A DNA stretch of 64,000 nucleotides from JACVRW01 sp963765135 (GCA_963765135.1 CAVXUX010000004.1:62001-126000); one strand, 5' to 3'. Positions 24,856 through 34,105 are shown, counted from the first letter of the stretch. Numbers and translations: made by a program. The notes: a model not told the origin generated them from the sequence alone.

Positions 24856-25265
24856 CCGCGGCGCAGCTCGAACCAGACCTTGGTGGCGTCAGCTTGCTGG
24901 GTGACGCCCCAGCGGTGAGCGAGACGCTCGACGAGGAACAGCCCCCAGCCGCTGTCGTCGGTGCCCGGCTTACCGGCGTCGGCGGGATCGAAGCCCGGTC
25001 CCTCGTCGGTCACCTCGGTCAGCACGACGGCGCGGCCGACCAGCACCTTGAGGACCACGGTGTCGGCGCGCGCGTGCCGGACGCTGTTGGAGACCAGCTC
25101 CGTAACCAGCAGGCGCAGCGTCTCCATCAGCGGAGGGTCGACGTCGGCGCGCAGCTTGGACAGAGCGCGCCGCGCCCTCGCGGCTGCCTCCGGACCGCCT
25201 CGCAGGCGGACGCTGATGCCGTCGTCGACGCTCGAAGTGCTCGAGCTCAAGAATCCCCCTGCCAA
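24852..25265 (-). CDS. RsbW/SpoIIAB-like anti-sigma serine kinase (HATPase_c)
   Basis: 137 aa. GHKL ATPase motifs: LRLLVTELVSNSVRHA (N box), VTDEGPGFDPAD (G1) and DDSGWGLFLVERLAHRWG (G2). Small soluble GHKL proteins like this phosphorylate anti-sigma-factor antagonists or sequester sigma factors in partner switching. The PP2C phosphatase gene directly upstream on the same strand would be the natural antagonist. The start is uncertain (TTG at 25265, with later alternatives). A SigB/SigF-like promoter lies upstream. Confidence 0.85.
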   Translation of the reverse strand: MAGGFLSSSTSSVDDGISVRLRGGPEAAARARRALSKLRADVDPPLMETLRLLVTELVSNSVRHARADTVVLKVLVGRAVVLTEVTDEGPGFDPADAGKPGTDDSGWGLFLVERLAHRWGVTQQADATKVWFELRRG

Positions 25266-25329
25266 GGGCTTCGAGGTGGTGGTGTGTGTTGCGATCCGTT
25301 GTCTCCGGGTGAGGGGAGTTCCCCCTGAT

Positions 25330-25355
25330 GTACCCAGACCCTAGGACGGCGCAAC
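25330..25355 (-). promoter_or_regulatory. SigB/SigF-like promoter candidate for the RsbW-like gene
   Basis: On the minus strand GTTG, a 16-bp spacer and GGGTAC match the actinobacterial general-stress promoter pattern (GTTT-N15-17-GGGTA/T). It points into the anti-sigma-type kinase gene, so feedback control of the partner-switching module is plausible. Confidence 0.35.
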
Positions 25356-25404
25356 ATAACTCCACGCATTGCGGGTACTTTCTTGCACCTCCAAGGGGTA
25401 CCCA

Positions 25405-28332
25405 TCAGGGGGCAACCCTGAGCACGAGCACGGCGATGTCGTCGCGCGGGCTGCCGTCCTGCGCCGCCACGGCCGCGTCCTCGACGCGCGCGGCGATCGC
25501 ATCCGCGCCGTCGCCCGCGCAGGAGGCGACCAGCCGCGCCAGCCCCACCTCGTCGAGGGCCCCGTTCGCCCCGCGGCCCTCGATCACGCCGTCGGTGTAG
25601 AACACGAGCGCGTCGCCCGGCGCAAGCGACAGCGATCGGTCCTCGAAGGTCGGGTCCGGCAGCACGCCGAGCAGCGAGCCGGGCTCGCCGACCGGCTGCA
25701 CGCTGCCGTCCGCCCGCAGCAGCAGCGGCAGCGGGTGACCGCCGCTGGCGAAGCCGATGCGGGCGCCCTCGGACATGGGCTCGAGGTAGGCGTAGGCGAC
25801 CGTGCAGAAGCGGCGGTCGTCGCGCTGGCGCAGCATGGCCTCGTTGAGCAGCGCGAGGCTGCGGCTGGGCAGCCGCTCGCGCATCGCCGCGGCCCGCAGC
25901 GTGTAGCGGGCGAGCGCCGTCACCGCGGCCGCGTCTGGGCCCTTGCCGCACACGTCGCCCATCACAACCGTCCACCCGCGGCCCCCGCTTTCGAACAGGT
26001 CGTAGAAGTCCCCGCCGACCTCGTTCCCCTGACCGGTCGGCCGGAAACGCGCGGCGGCCTCGATCCCGGGGATGTCCGGCAGCTCGGCCGGGAGGAGGCT
26101 CTGCTGGAGGGTGCGCGCGATGTAGGCGCGCTCGGCGAACAGCCGGGCGTTGTCGACCGCCATACCGCAGCGGCGGGCCAGCTCCTCGGCCAGATCGAGG
26201 TCGCTTTCGTCGAAGCGTCGACCCGACTTGTCGGTGGCGAGTGTCATCGCGCCGAGCGTCTTGCCGCGCGCGACCATCGGCACCACGAGCGCCGAGCGCA
26301 TCCCGAAGGCGCGCACGTGCTCGGAGCGCGCCCGCTCGTCCTCGGTCTCCGGGACCAGCTGCGGGACGTCCGGGTACAGCTCGGACTTGCCGGTGCGCAG
26401 CACGTTGGCCACGCCGCGCGGGGAGTCGGTGCGCGTCGGCATCTGACGGTCGAGCGCCTCGGCCTGCTTCACGAGCTCCGGGTCGCGGTGCGCCAGCGCG
26501 ACCAGCTCGATGCCCAACTCGGTCGGCATGTGGACGGCTACCCAATCCGCCACCTCGGGAACCGCCAGCGTCGCGACCTGCCCGAGCACGTCGGTCGGCT
26601 CGAGCGAGGCGCCCAGCAGCGCGCTGCTGTCGGCCAGGAAGCGCTGCGCGCGCTCGGCGCGCTTGTGGGTCGTGATGTCCTCGATCACGTTGATCGCCAT
26701 CGTCACGAAGCCGTCCTCGTCGAGGATCGGCGTGGCCTTCACGGCCGACCAGTGCTCCTCGCCGGTCGCGCGCAGGCGGAAGCGCACCACCGCCTCGGCG
26801 CCGTTCTCGCCGGCGAGCGCCCGGCGGCCCGGCAGCTCCTCGGTGGGCATCGGGTTGCCGGTCTCGTCGAGGATCTCGAAGCGGTCGCGCATCCAGTCGC
26901 CGGGGGCGGTCTGCAGCTCGTCGAACGAGTCGAAGCCGAGTAGGTCGAGCGCGGCGTCGTTGGCGAACAGCAGCCGGCCGTCGGGGTCCTGCGCGGTCAC
27001 CGCGTCGGCGACCCCGCCGAGGATCGCCTGCAGCTGGTCGCGGGCCTGGGTTGCGTCGAGCCGGGCGACCTGCTCGAGGCGCAACCATTCCGCGCGCTCC
27101 TGGTCGGCCCGGCGGCGCTCGGTGATGTCGCGCACGGTGCCGGTGAACAGCGACGGCCCCGGGCCGGCGACCAGGTTGATCGCCAGCTCGACCGGGAACT
27201 CGCTCCCGTCGGCGCGCATGCCCATCAGCTCGACCCGGCGCCCGAGCAGCGTGCCCTTGCCCGTCTCGGCGAAGCGGCGCAGGGCGGCGCGGTGCTGCTC
27301 GCGCAGCGCCGGCGGGATCACCAGCTCCGCCAGCTCGGTCCCCACCGCCTCCTCCGCCGTGCGGCCGAACATCTGCTCGGCGGCCCGGTTGAACTCCACG
27401 ACCGTTCCCTCGTGGTCGATCGTGATGATCGCGTCCAGCGACGAGGCGAACACGGCCGTCTTGCGCGCTTCGCTCTGGCGCACTGCCGTGGCCGCGACCA
27501 CGCCCTCGGCGAACTCGCCGATCAGCGAGCCGAGCCCGTCGGTCAGCACGAGCAGCTCGGGATCGGGCTCGCGCTCCTCGCGGGCGAACAGCTCGATCAC
27601 GGCCACGCACTCGCCGCCCGCGCGGATCGGGAACGCAAGGGCGCCGCGGAGGCCGACCGCGCGGGCACCCTCCACGCGCGTGAACTTGTCGGACTCGAGC
27701 ACGTTCGTGAACCAGGCGGGCAGGCCGCTCTCCCAGACGGCCCCCGGCAGGCCGAAGCCGTGACCCATCACGAGCTGGCGTGTCTCCTCCTCGAACTCGG
27801 GGGCCTCGAAGCCGTCCCGCATCCAGGTGGCCGTGACCCGCAGGGCATCGTCGCCGAGCACCTCCCAGAGGTGGCCCACGTCCCAGCCCATCGGCTCCGC
27901 GATCGCCTGCACCAGCTCCGGGCCGGCGGTCTCCAGCGAGTCCGCCTCGGCCAGCACGCGGGCGACGCCGTATTGCACCGCCAGCCGGGAGGCGTCGCGC
28001 TCGCGGTCGGAGCGCAGCCGCGCGATGCCGACGGCCAGGCCGCTGACGAGGCCGACCGCGGCGAGCCGGATCAGCTGGTCGCTGGAGCCGAAGTCCTCCG
28101 TGGCCAGGCCGAGCGGGATCGCCACCGCGACCGCGAACAGGGCGACGATCGCGGTGTGGCCCGGGCTCGCCCCGAAGGCAGCGATCACCGGGCCGATCAG
28201 CAGCAGCTCGACCAGCACGGTGTCCTTGCCGAAGGCCAGATCGACGGCGGCGACCGCGCAGACGGCGATCAGCGAGAGCAGAAATACTCCGCGACCGTCG
28301 CGCACTCCTCCCGTGTGGGTCTGCGAGCCCAA
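25405..28332 (-). CDS. Membrane GAF-PAS-PAS-GAF-SpoIIE (PP2C) phosphatase
   Basis: 975 aa. Residues about 15-105 hold three to four transmembrane helices (VFLLSLIAVCAVAAVDLAFG and following). GAF at about 130-280, PAS at about 285-415 (SLDAIITIDHEGTVVEFNRA), PAS at about 430-570 (FANDAALDLLGF), GAF at about 590-745 and a C-terminal SpoIIE-type PP2C domain (NEVGGDFYDLFES, VVMGDVCGKGPDAAAVTAL, FYTDGVIEG, SPRDDIAVLVL) follow. It likely dephosphorylates an anti-anti-sigma factor in response to redox, light or small-molecule cues. TTG at 28332 is the longest start; GTG at 28305 is possible. Confidence 0.9.
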   Translation of the reverse strand: MGSQTHTGGVRDGRGVFLLSLIAVCAVAAVDLAFGKDTVLVELLLIGPVIAAFGASPGHTAIVALFAVAVAIPLGLATEDFGSSDQLIRLAAVGLVSGLAVGIARLRSDRERDASRLAVQYGVARVLAEADSLETAGPELVQAIAEPMGWDVGHLWEVLGDDALRVTATWMRDGFEAPEFEEETRQLVMGHGFGLPGAVWESGLPAWFTNVLESDKFTRVEGARAVGLRGALAFPIRAGGECVAVIELFAREEREPDPELLVLTDGLGSLIGEFAEGVVAATAVRQSEARKTAVFASSLDAIITIDHEGTVVEFNRAAEQMFGRTAEEAVGTELAELVIPPALREQHRAALRRFAETGKGTLLGRRVELMGMRADGSEFPVELAINLVAGPGPSLFTGTVRDITERRRADQERAEWLRLEQVARLDATQARDQLQAILGGVADAVTAQDPDGRLLFANDAALDLLGFDSFDELQTAPGDWMRDRFEILDETGNPMPTEELPGRRALAGENGAEAVVRFRLRATGEEHWSAVKATPILDEDGFVTMAINVIEDITTHKRAERAQRFLADSSALLGASLEPTDVLGQVATLAVPEVADWVAVHMPTELGIELVALAHRDPELVKQAEALDRQMPTRTDSPRGVANVLRTGKSELYPDVPQLVPETEDERARSEHVRAFGMRSALVVPMVARGKTLGAMTLATDKSGRRFDESDLDLAEELARRCGMAVDNARLFAERAYIARTLQQSLLPAELPDIPGIEAAARFRPTGQGNEVGGDFYDLFESGGRGWTVVMGDVCGKGPDAAAVTALARYTLRAAAMRERLPSRSLALLNEAMLRQRDDRRFCTVAYAYLEPMSEGARIGFASGGHPLPLLLRADGSVQPVGEPGSLLGVLPDPTFEDRSLSLAPGDALVFYTDGVIEGRGANGALDEVGLARLVASCAGDGADAIAARVEDAAVAAQDGSPRDDIAVLVLRVAP

Positions 28333-28371
28333 CCCGCCTCTCAGGTTACTTCCGCGCGTCCGCCTCGCCTA

Positions 28372-28377
28372 TATACA
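28372..28377 (+). promoter_or_regulatory. -10 hexamer of the MBL hydrolase gene
   Basis: TATACA lies 9 bases before the ATG at 28387. A GGGGGGGA tract in between could act as a ribosome-binding site if transcription starts close to the hexamer. Confidence 0.45.
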
Positions 28378-28386
28378 AGGGGGGGA

Positions 28387-29103
28387 ATGCACGAATTCGA
28401 CCGCGATCCCGAGGGCGTAATCAGAGTTCGCGCCGCAAACCCGTCGGCGCTCACGCTGGACGGCACGAACACCTACGTGGTCGGCAGCTGGATCGTGGAT
28501 CCGGGCCCCGCCGACCAGGATCACGTGGCGGCCGTGCGGGCGGCCGCGGGGGACGGGGTGGAGGGCGTGGTGCTCACGCACGGCCACGCCGACCACGCCG
28601 AGGCGGCCGACTCGTTCGGCGTCCCCGTGCATCGGCCGGGCGAGGGGGAGAGCGCCGGACCCTTCTCGGCGCTCGCGACGCCGGGGCACTCCGAGGACAG
28701 CGTCTGCCTGGTGTGGAGCGAGCGGGTCTGCTTCACGGGCGACACGGTGCTGGGCAGCGGGAGCGTCTTCATCGCGCCGGGCGAGGGGTCGCTGTCGGCG
28801 TACCTGGAGTCGCTGCGGCGGCTGCGCGCGCTGCCGCTGGAGGTGCTCTGCCCGGGGCACGGGCCGTACGTGTGGGATCCGGCGGCGAAGCTCGACGAGT
28901 ACGTCTCGCACCGCCTGGAGCGCGAGCGGCGCCTGCTCGAGGCGCTCGACGCGGGCCTGCGCACGCAGGACGAGCTACTGGACTCCGCGTGGTCGGACGC
29001 ACCCGCCGAGCTGCGCTACTTCGCCGGCCTGTCGCTGGCCTCGCACCTGGAGAAGCTGGCGGAGGAGGGGCGGCTGCCGGAGGGCGTGGAGCGGCCGGGC
29101 TAG
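28387..29103 (+). CDS. MBL-fold metal-dependent hydrolase
   Basis: 238 aa. The metallo-beta-lactamase motif VVLTHGHADHAEAA, then ATPGHSEDSVCL, FTGDTVLG and CPGHGPYVWDP are the ligands of a binuclear zinc site. NPSALTLDGTNTYVVGSWIVDPGP and the C-terminal helical domain resemble LACTB2/glyoxalase-II-like endoribonuclease or hydrolase subfamilies. It may hydrolyse a thioester or RNA; the substrate is unproven. The stop shares CTAG with the convergent GYD gene. Confidence 0.9.
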   Translation: MHEFDRDPEGVIRVRAANPSALTLDGTNTYVVGSWIVDPGPADQDHVAAVRAAAGDGVEGVVLTHGHADHAEAADSFGVPVHRPGEGESAGPFSALATPGHSEDSVCLVWSERVCFTGDTVLGSGSVFIAPGEGSLSAYLESLRRLRALPLEVLCPGHGPYVWDPAAKLDEYVSHRLERERRLLEALDAGLRTQDELLDSAWSDAPAELRYFAGLSLASHLEKLAEEGRLPEGVERPG

Positions 29104-29420
29104 GTTCCGGGCGCGCGGTAGCCGACCGACTTCTGGGCGGCCGCGTCGACCTCCTCGGGGGTCAGCAGCACCGTCGTCTTGGTCACCGCGCCGCCTGAGG
29201 CGTTCACCGAGATCGCGACCGCGGCGGCGCTCTCGTTGTCGGGCAGCTCGGCGATCACGTAGGCGTCCGCGTCACCGAAGCCGAAGTGGAAGCTCTCGAG
29301 GCTGCCGCCGACGCTCGCGAGCGCCTCCGACACCGCCTCGCGCCGGCTGGAGCCGCCGGCCGACTGCAGGCCCTTGACGCCTTCGCCGGTGTAGGACGCT
29401 TCGATCAGGTACTTGGGCAT
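29100..29420 (-). CDS. GYD-domain protein
   Basis: 106 aa from ATG at 29420, preceded by AGAGGGAGAG. MPKYLIEASYTGEGVKGLQS and a central FHFGFGDADAYVIAELPDN are typical of GYD (DUF1330-like ferredoxin-fold) proteins. The C-terminus VLLTPEEVDAAAQK also fits. The family has no firmly established function. It lies convergent to the MBL hydrolase gene. Confidence 0.85.
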   Translation of the reverse strand: MPKYLIEASYTGEGVKGLQSAGGSSRREAVSEALASVGGSLESFHFGFGDADAYVIAELPDNESAAAVAISVNASGGAVTKTTVLLTPEEVDAAAQKSVGYRAPGT

Positions 29421-29463
29421 TGTCGCTCTCCCTCTGAGCTTGGGTTCAAGCGAGCCAACCATC

Positions 29464-29964
29464 TCACCTTGGGCGGTGCAGGGCAACGGCGGCAAGCGCC
29501 GCCTCGACCGTCATGTAGGTCTCCCAGCGGGTGATCAGGCGGTCGCGCCAGCGCACCGCCCAGACGAGCTCCGCCTCCACGTCGAGGCCGATCCGCGCGC
29601 GGCCTGAGTGCAGCGCCACGGTCAGCACCCACTCGTCGTCGACCGCGAAGATCCGGCGCGGCGTGAGGACGAATCGCTCCCATTGGAGCGGCCAGTCCAG
29701 CAGGGCCTCGAGCATGCCCTCGCGGCCGTGGTAGGAGCGGGCGCCGGGAAGCTCCGGCGCCTGCACGATCACGACATCGGGATGGGCGTGCTCGACGATC
29801 GAGTCGACGTCGCCGCCGAGATACGCGTCGACGATCTCCAGCTGCAGCTCCCGCTGGGCCTCGTCCATTGCCGGATCCAGCGCGGCCTCCCAGTCCTCTC
29901 GCGGGGAGAGATCGGCCTCCGTCAGCAGGAACGAACGAGCCTGCTCGATGCGCGTGTCTGGCAC
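29464..29964 (-). CDS. SnoaL/NTF2-like protein
   Basis: 166 aa. The C-terminal 120 residues look like an NTF2-fold (EIVDAYLGGDVDSIVEHAHPDVVIV, SYHGREGMLEALLDWPL, WVLTVALHSGRARIGLDVE). The N-terminal 40 residues are an extra helix. Such proteins are ketosteroid-isomerase-like enzymes or binding domains; no catalytic assignment is possible. It lies between the GYD gene and copA on the same strand. Confidence 0.75.
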   Translation of the reverse strand: MPDTRIEQARSFLLTEADLSPREDWEAALDPAMDEAQRELQLEIVDAYLGGDVDSIVEHAHPDVVIVQAPELPGARSYHGREGMLEALLDWPLQWERFVLTPRRIFAVDDEWVLTVALHSGRARIGLDVEAELVWAVRWRDRLITRWETYMTVEAALAAVALHRPR

Positions 29965-29994
29965 TGGTCGAAGGTACCAGCGGGGGTCGCTCCG

Positions 29995-32221
29995 TTAGGA
30001 GGACTTGAAGCGGCGCAGGCGCAGCGCGTTCGCGACCACGGAGACGCTGGAGAAGGCCATCGCCGCGGCGGCGATCACCGGGTTGAGCAGGCCGACGGCG
30101 GCCAGCGGGACGGCCGCGACGTTGTAGCCGAACGCCCAGGCCAGGTTCTCCTTGATCGTCCGCAGCGTCGCGCGGCTGAGCCGGATCGCGTCCGCGGCGG
30201 CGCGCAGGTCTCCCGAGACGAGCGTCAGGTCCGATGCCTCGATGGCCACGTCGGTGCCGGTGCCGATGGCGAGCCCGAGGTCGGCCTGGGCGAGCGCGGG
30301 GGCGTCGTTCACGCCGTCGCCGACCATGGCCACGACCCGGCCTTCGCCCTGCAGCCGCTTCACGACCTCGGCCTTGTCGGACGGGAGCACCTCGGCGATC
30401 GCCTCGTCGATGCCGAGCTCGGCGGCGACCGCCTTCGCCGTCGTCTCGTTGTCGCCCGTCAGCAGCACCGGCCGCAGCCCCAGCTGCCTGAGCGAGGCCA
30501 CGGCTTCCGCCGACGTCGGCTTGATCGTGTCGGCGACCACGAGCACGGCGGCGGCGTGGCCGTCCCAGCCCGCCGCGATGGCGGTCTGACCGCGGCCCTC
30601 GGCGGCGCGGCGCGCGGCGTCGAGCTCGGCGGGGAGATGCATCGCCCAGTCGGCGAGCAGCGCCGGACGGCCGACCACCAGCGCATGGCCGTCGACGACG
30701 CCCTCGACGCCGAGCCCCTCGCGGTTGCCGAAGCTCTCGACGGCGGGCAGCGTCTCGTGCTCGGCCTGGGCGGCGCCGGCGATGGCACGGGCGATCGGGT
30801 GCTCGGAGGCGTCCTCCAGTGCGCCCACCAGCCGCAGCACCTCGCCGCGGTCGACACCGTCGGCGACCGCCACCTCGACCAGCGCCATCTTGCCGGTGGT
30901 CACCGTGCCCGTCTTGTCGAGCACGACCGTGTCGACCTTGCGCGTGGACTCGAGCACCTCCGGCCCCTTGATCAGCAGGCCCAGCTGCGCACCCCGCCCG
31001 GTGCCGACCATCAGCGCCGTGGGCGTGGCGAGCCCGAGCGCGCACGGGCAGGCGATGATCAGCACGGCCACGGCGGCGGTGAACGCGAATGTCGCGCTCT
31101 CGCCGGTCCCGAGCCAGAACCCGAGCGTGGCGACGGCCACGGCGATGACCACGGGCACGAACACGCCGGAGATGCGGTCGGCGAGACGCTGAACCGGCGC
31201 CTTGCCGGTCTGGGCGGCGGTGACGAGCGCGGCTATCTGCGCGAGCGCGGTGTCCGCGCCGACCTTGGTCGCGCGCACCACCAGCCGCCCGCCGGCGTTG
31301 ACCGTTGCGCCCACGACCTCGGAGCCGGGCTCGACCTCGACCGGGACCGATTCGCCGGTGAGCATGCTCATGTCGACCGCCGAGGCGCCCGCTTCGACGA
31401 TGCCGTCGGTGGCCACCTTCTCGCCCGGGCGCACGACGAAGCGGTCGCCGACCTGCAGCTGCTCGATCGGGATGCGGCGCTCGGCGTCGTCGGCGTCGAG
31501 GACGGCGACGTCCTTGGCGCCGAGCTCGAGCAGCGCCTTGAGCGCGGCGCCGGCACGGCGCTTGGCGCGCGCCTCGAAGTAGCGCCCGGCGAGGATGAAC
31601 GTCGTCACGACCGACGCGGTCTCCAGGTAGATCTCGTCGGCGCCGGCGCCGGCCTCGGGGATGAGGTCGAAGCTCATGCGCATGTCCGGCATGCCGGCGT
31701 CGCCGATGAACAGCGCGTAGACCGACCACAGCCACGCGGCGAGCACGCCCACCGACACGAGCGTGTCCATCGTCGCCGTGCCGTGCCTGAGGTTCGCCCA
31801 GGCCGCCTGGTGGAAAGGCCACGCGCCCCAGAGGACGACCGGCGTAGCCAGGTTGAGCGCGAGCCACTGCCAGTTGTCGAACTGGAACGCCGGCACCATC
31901 GAGATGAGCAGCACCGGCAGCGACAGGACGCCCGACAGGATCAGGCGCCGCCGCAGCTGCTCGTCCGGTCGCTCCTCGGCCGGGCCGGTGCGGCTCGGCC
32001 GAGGGCAGCTCGGCCCGATAGCCGGCCGCCTCGACCGCCTCGAGGAGCTGCTCGGGGGCAACCGCGGCCTCGTCGAACTCCACGCTCGCCTTCTCGGTGG
32101 CGTAGTTGACGGTGGCGGTCACGCCGTCGAGCTTGTTGAGCCTGCGCTCGATGCGGTTGGCGCAGGAGGCGCATGTCATGCCCGTGATGGGCAGGTCGAC
32201 GTGCTCGCGCGTGGCGCTCAC
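29995..32221 (-). CDS. copA: Cu(+)-exporting P-type ATPase CopA (one frameshift)
   Basis: From GTG at 32221, after an AGGAGGTG ribosome-binding site, the N-terminal heavy-metal domain reads ITGMTCASCANRIERRL. The rest is in a second frame: IIACPCALGLATPTALMVG (CPC metal site), DKTGTVTTG phosphorylation motif, EHPIARAI, GDNETTAKA and GDGVNDAPALAQADLG, with copper-type MAFSSVSVVANALRLRRF in the last helix. The two frames join if one C of the run at about 31,983 is removed. It pumps Cu+ out of the cytoplasm. The start overlaps the preceding gene (GTGA). Confidence 0.92.
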
Positions 32222-33094
32222 CGTCCCACCTCCTGCGTGAACTCGGCCGTGTGGACCTCGCCCTCGTGCTTGAACTGCAGGTAGAGGCGGTAGCGGCCCT
32301 CGCTGGGGAACTCGGTCATGAAGCTGACCGCGTCGTCGCCGTGCCCTTCCGGGTGCACGTGCAGGTAGGCGAGGTCGCCTTCGCGCAGGGCCACCAGGTG
32401 CCCGCCGGCGCCCAGGTAGGGCTCGGTCTCGATCTGCTCGCCGCCGCGGGTGACGGTGAAGCGCAGCTCGGCCTCCCGGCCCGCGCGCAGGGCGCCGGCG
32501 TCCAGGCGCACGGCGTAGCCGTCGCCGGTGTCGGCCGAGGTCGCGGGCGCCGGCAGCGGGGCGTAGTCGGCTTCGCCGTCGACGGCCAGGTCGGCCGCCA
32601 GCGTCTGCGCCTCGTCGTCGTGCTTGAAGTCGGCGAATACGCGGTAGGAGCCGGCGGCGGGGAGCGTCAGCTCGACGTGCCAGACGCCGTCGTCGCCGAG
32701 CTCGGGGTGCAGGTGCTGGAAGCCCTGGCCGTCGCGGCGCACGACGATGAAGTGCATGCGCTTCTCGTGCTCGACCTCGAAGTCGCGCACGGGCTGACCG
32801 TCGGAGCCGACGATGCTGAAGCGCAACTCGGTCGGGCGGCCGCGCCGAAGCTCCGTCTGCTCGAGCTCGAGCGTGAGGCCGCCGTCGGAGGCAGCGAGGC
32901 CGCGCACGGGGTCGGGAGCGGCAGCGTCGCCTTCGCCGTGAGCGGCCTCGGCGCCGCCGTGAGCGGACATCGCGTCGTCGCCGCTGCTCGCTGCCGTCCC
33001 GTTCGGGCCCGATGGCGCCGCCGACGGCGACGGCGCCGCCGAAGACGAGCAGCAGGACAGCGGCGAAGCCGGCCAGCTTCGCGGTCGCGCTCAC
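32218..33094 (-). CDS. Secreted copper-island protein with two Ig-like metal-associated repeats (one frameshift)
   Basis: GTG at 33094 starts a signal/anchor helix (KLAGFAAVLLLVFGGAVAVGG). The body continues in the next frame from about 32,989, where one extra base explains the break (SHAHGGAEAAHGEG-like His-rich linker, then ATG at 32,970). Two repeated beta domains follow, with MHFIVVRRDGQGFQHLHPEL and LVALREGDLAYLHVHPEGH, each with a His-x-His surface motif. Such YtkA/FixH-like proteins accompany copper efflux operons and may bind Cu outside the membrane. If no indel exists, translation could begin at 32,970 without a signal. Confidence 0.75.
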
Positions 33095-33513
33095 GCGGCC
33101 ACCTGCTGCCGGGCGTGGCGGTGCGCCGCGCCCGTGTACTCGTCGCGACGCAGCAGCATCGCCACGAGCATGCTCGGGAGCATCGCCACGTGCTCGATCA
33201 CCAGCAGCGTCCCCAGATCGCCGACCAGCCCGCTCCAGAGCAGCGCGAGCACGCTGAGCGTGGGGAGGACCATCGCCGCGGTCATGTCGGCGCAGACCGG
33301 CCAGGCGTGCCCGCGGAAGCGCATCCAGCCGACCATCGGCACGGTCATGGTCAGGGCCATGGCCGAGATCATCAGAACGTCGGAGCCGTGGAGGCTCGTC
33401 CCGGCCGCGCGCAAGGCTGCGCCGAGCGGCGGGAGGAGCACGCCCATGCCGAGAAACATCGCCACCACCATCTCCACGTAGTGGCGAACGAAGTGACGCG
33501 TCGAGGCGCTCAT
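33091..33513 (-). CDS. Four-helix membrane protein of the copper operon
   Basis: 140 aa, ATG overlapping the copZ stop (ATGA). Hydrophobic helices: VEMVVAMFLGMGVLLPPLGA, VLMISAMALTMTVPMVGWM, ADMTAAMVLPTLSVLALLW and LLVIEHVAMLPSMLVAMLL, rich in Met with a His-containing tail (HRHARQQ). The many membrane Met residues would suit copper handling. This type of protein is found with actinobacterial copper ATPases and is sometimes mislabelled FliP-like; the function is not known. Confidence 0.7.
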   Translation of the reverse strand: MSASTRHFVRHYVEMVVAMFLGMGVLLPPLGAALRAAGTSLHGSDVLMISAMALTMTVPMVGWMRFRGHAWPVCADMTAAMVLPTLSVLALLWSGLVGDLGTLLVIEHVAMLPSMLVAMLLRRDEYTGAAHRHARQQVAA

Positions 33514-33734
33514 GCCGCCACCGCGTCGTAGCCGGCCTCGTCGACCGCGTCGATCACGGCCGACTTGTCCAGGTCGGTTCCGCCGACGTGCACGAGCTTC
33601 GCTTCCAGGTCGACCTCGACGGCGTCGACGCCGGACACACGCGACACCTCGTCGGTGATGGCGACCCGGCAGTGGTCGCAGCTCATCCCCTCGACGACGA
33701 GGGTGAGGAAGGTTGTCTCGGTGCTGGTTTGCAT
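33510..33734 (-). CDS. copZ: Copper chaperone CopZ (HMA domain)
   Basis: 74 aa from ATG at 33734. The VEGMSCDHCRVAITDEVSRV motif has the CxxC copper site of HMA domains, followed by VDAVEVDLEAKLVHVGG. It would carry Cu+ to CopA. It is the first gene of the copper operon, divergent from csoR. A -10-like TACGGT (minus strand, 33742-33747) lies 7 bases upstream, so the transcript is probably leaderless. Confidence 0.93.
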   Translation of the reverse strand: MQTSTETTFLTLVVEGMSCDHCRVAITDEVSRVSGVDAVEVDLEAKLVHVGGTDLDKSAVIDAVDEAGYDAVAA

Positions 33735-33747
33735 GCGCTGTACCGTA

Positions 33748-33764
33748 ACACCCCCCGGGGGTAT
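33748..33764. promoter_or_regulatory. CsoR operator copy 1
   Basis: ACACCCCCCGGGGGTAT, a near-palindromic GC-rich element typical of CsoR sites, adjoins the copZ -10. It matches the second copy at 33783 in 14 of 17 positions. Confidence 0.7.
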
Positions 33765-33782
33765 GTCAACCGAAGTGTGACG

Positions 33783-33799
33783 ACACCCCCATAGGGTAT
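33783..33799. promoter_or_regulatory. CsoR operator copy 2
   Basis: ACACCCCCATAGGGTAT begins 35 bp after copy 1 and overlaps the csoR -10 hexamer, which fits autorepression. Confidence 0.7.
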
Positions 33800-33802
33800 A
33801 GT
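33797..33802 (+). promoter_or_regulatory. Leaderless-type -10 hexamer of csoR
   Basis: TATAGT ends 6 bases before the csoR ATG; no ribosome-binding site between. Confidence 0.6.
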
Positions 33803-33808
33803 GCGCGG

Positions 33809-34105
33809 ATGGCAACCGGCACGCAAACACGTGGCTACACAGCGAGCAAGGAACAGCTCCTCACGCGCCTCAAGCGCATCGAAGGCCAGGTACGCGGCAT
33901 CGAGGGGATGGTCGAGGACGACCGCTACTGCATCGACGTGATCACCCAGATCTCCGCGGTGCAGGCGGCACTCGACAAGGTCGCACTCGGGCTACTCGAC
34001 GGGCACGCCCGCCACTGCGTCGTCGACGGGCAGGCGGAGGGCAGCCCCGAGGAGCTCACCGAGGAGCTGATGGCGGCCGTCGGACGCCTGATGCGCCGGG
34101 GTTAG
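33809..34105 (+). CDS. csoR: Copper-sensing repressor CsoR
   Basis: 98 aa. It is all-helical with YTASKEQLLTRLKRIEGQVRG (DNA-contact helix region), DDRYCIDVITQI (first Cys), GHARHCVVDG (His and second Cys) and a C-terminal helix EELTEELMAAVGRLM. Cys-His-Cys is the Cu(I) ligand set of CsoR. It divergently neighbours copZ-copA, with two operators in the 74-bp gap. Confidence 0.95.
   Translation: MATGTQTRGYTASKEQLLTRLKRIEGQVRGIEGMVEDDRYCIDVITQISAVQAALDKVALGLLDGHARHCVVDGQAEGSPEELTEELMAAVGRLMRRG

Noticed and set aside
29438..29451. GCTTG-GGTT-CAAGC hairpin between the GYD and NTF2-like genes
   Set aside because: Only a 5-bp stem without a T run; too weak to call a terminator.
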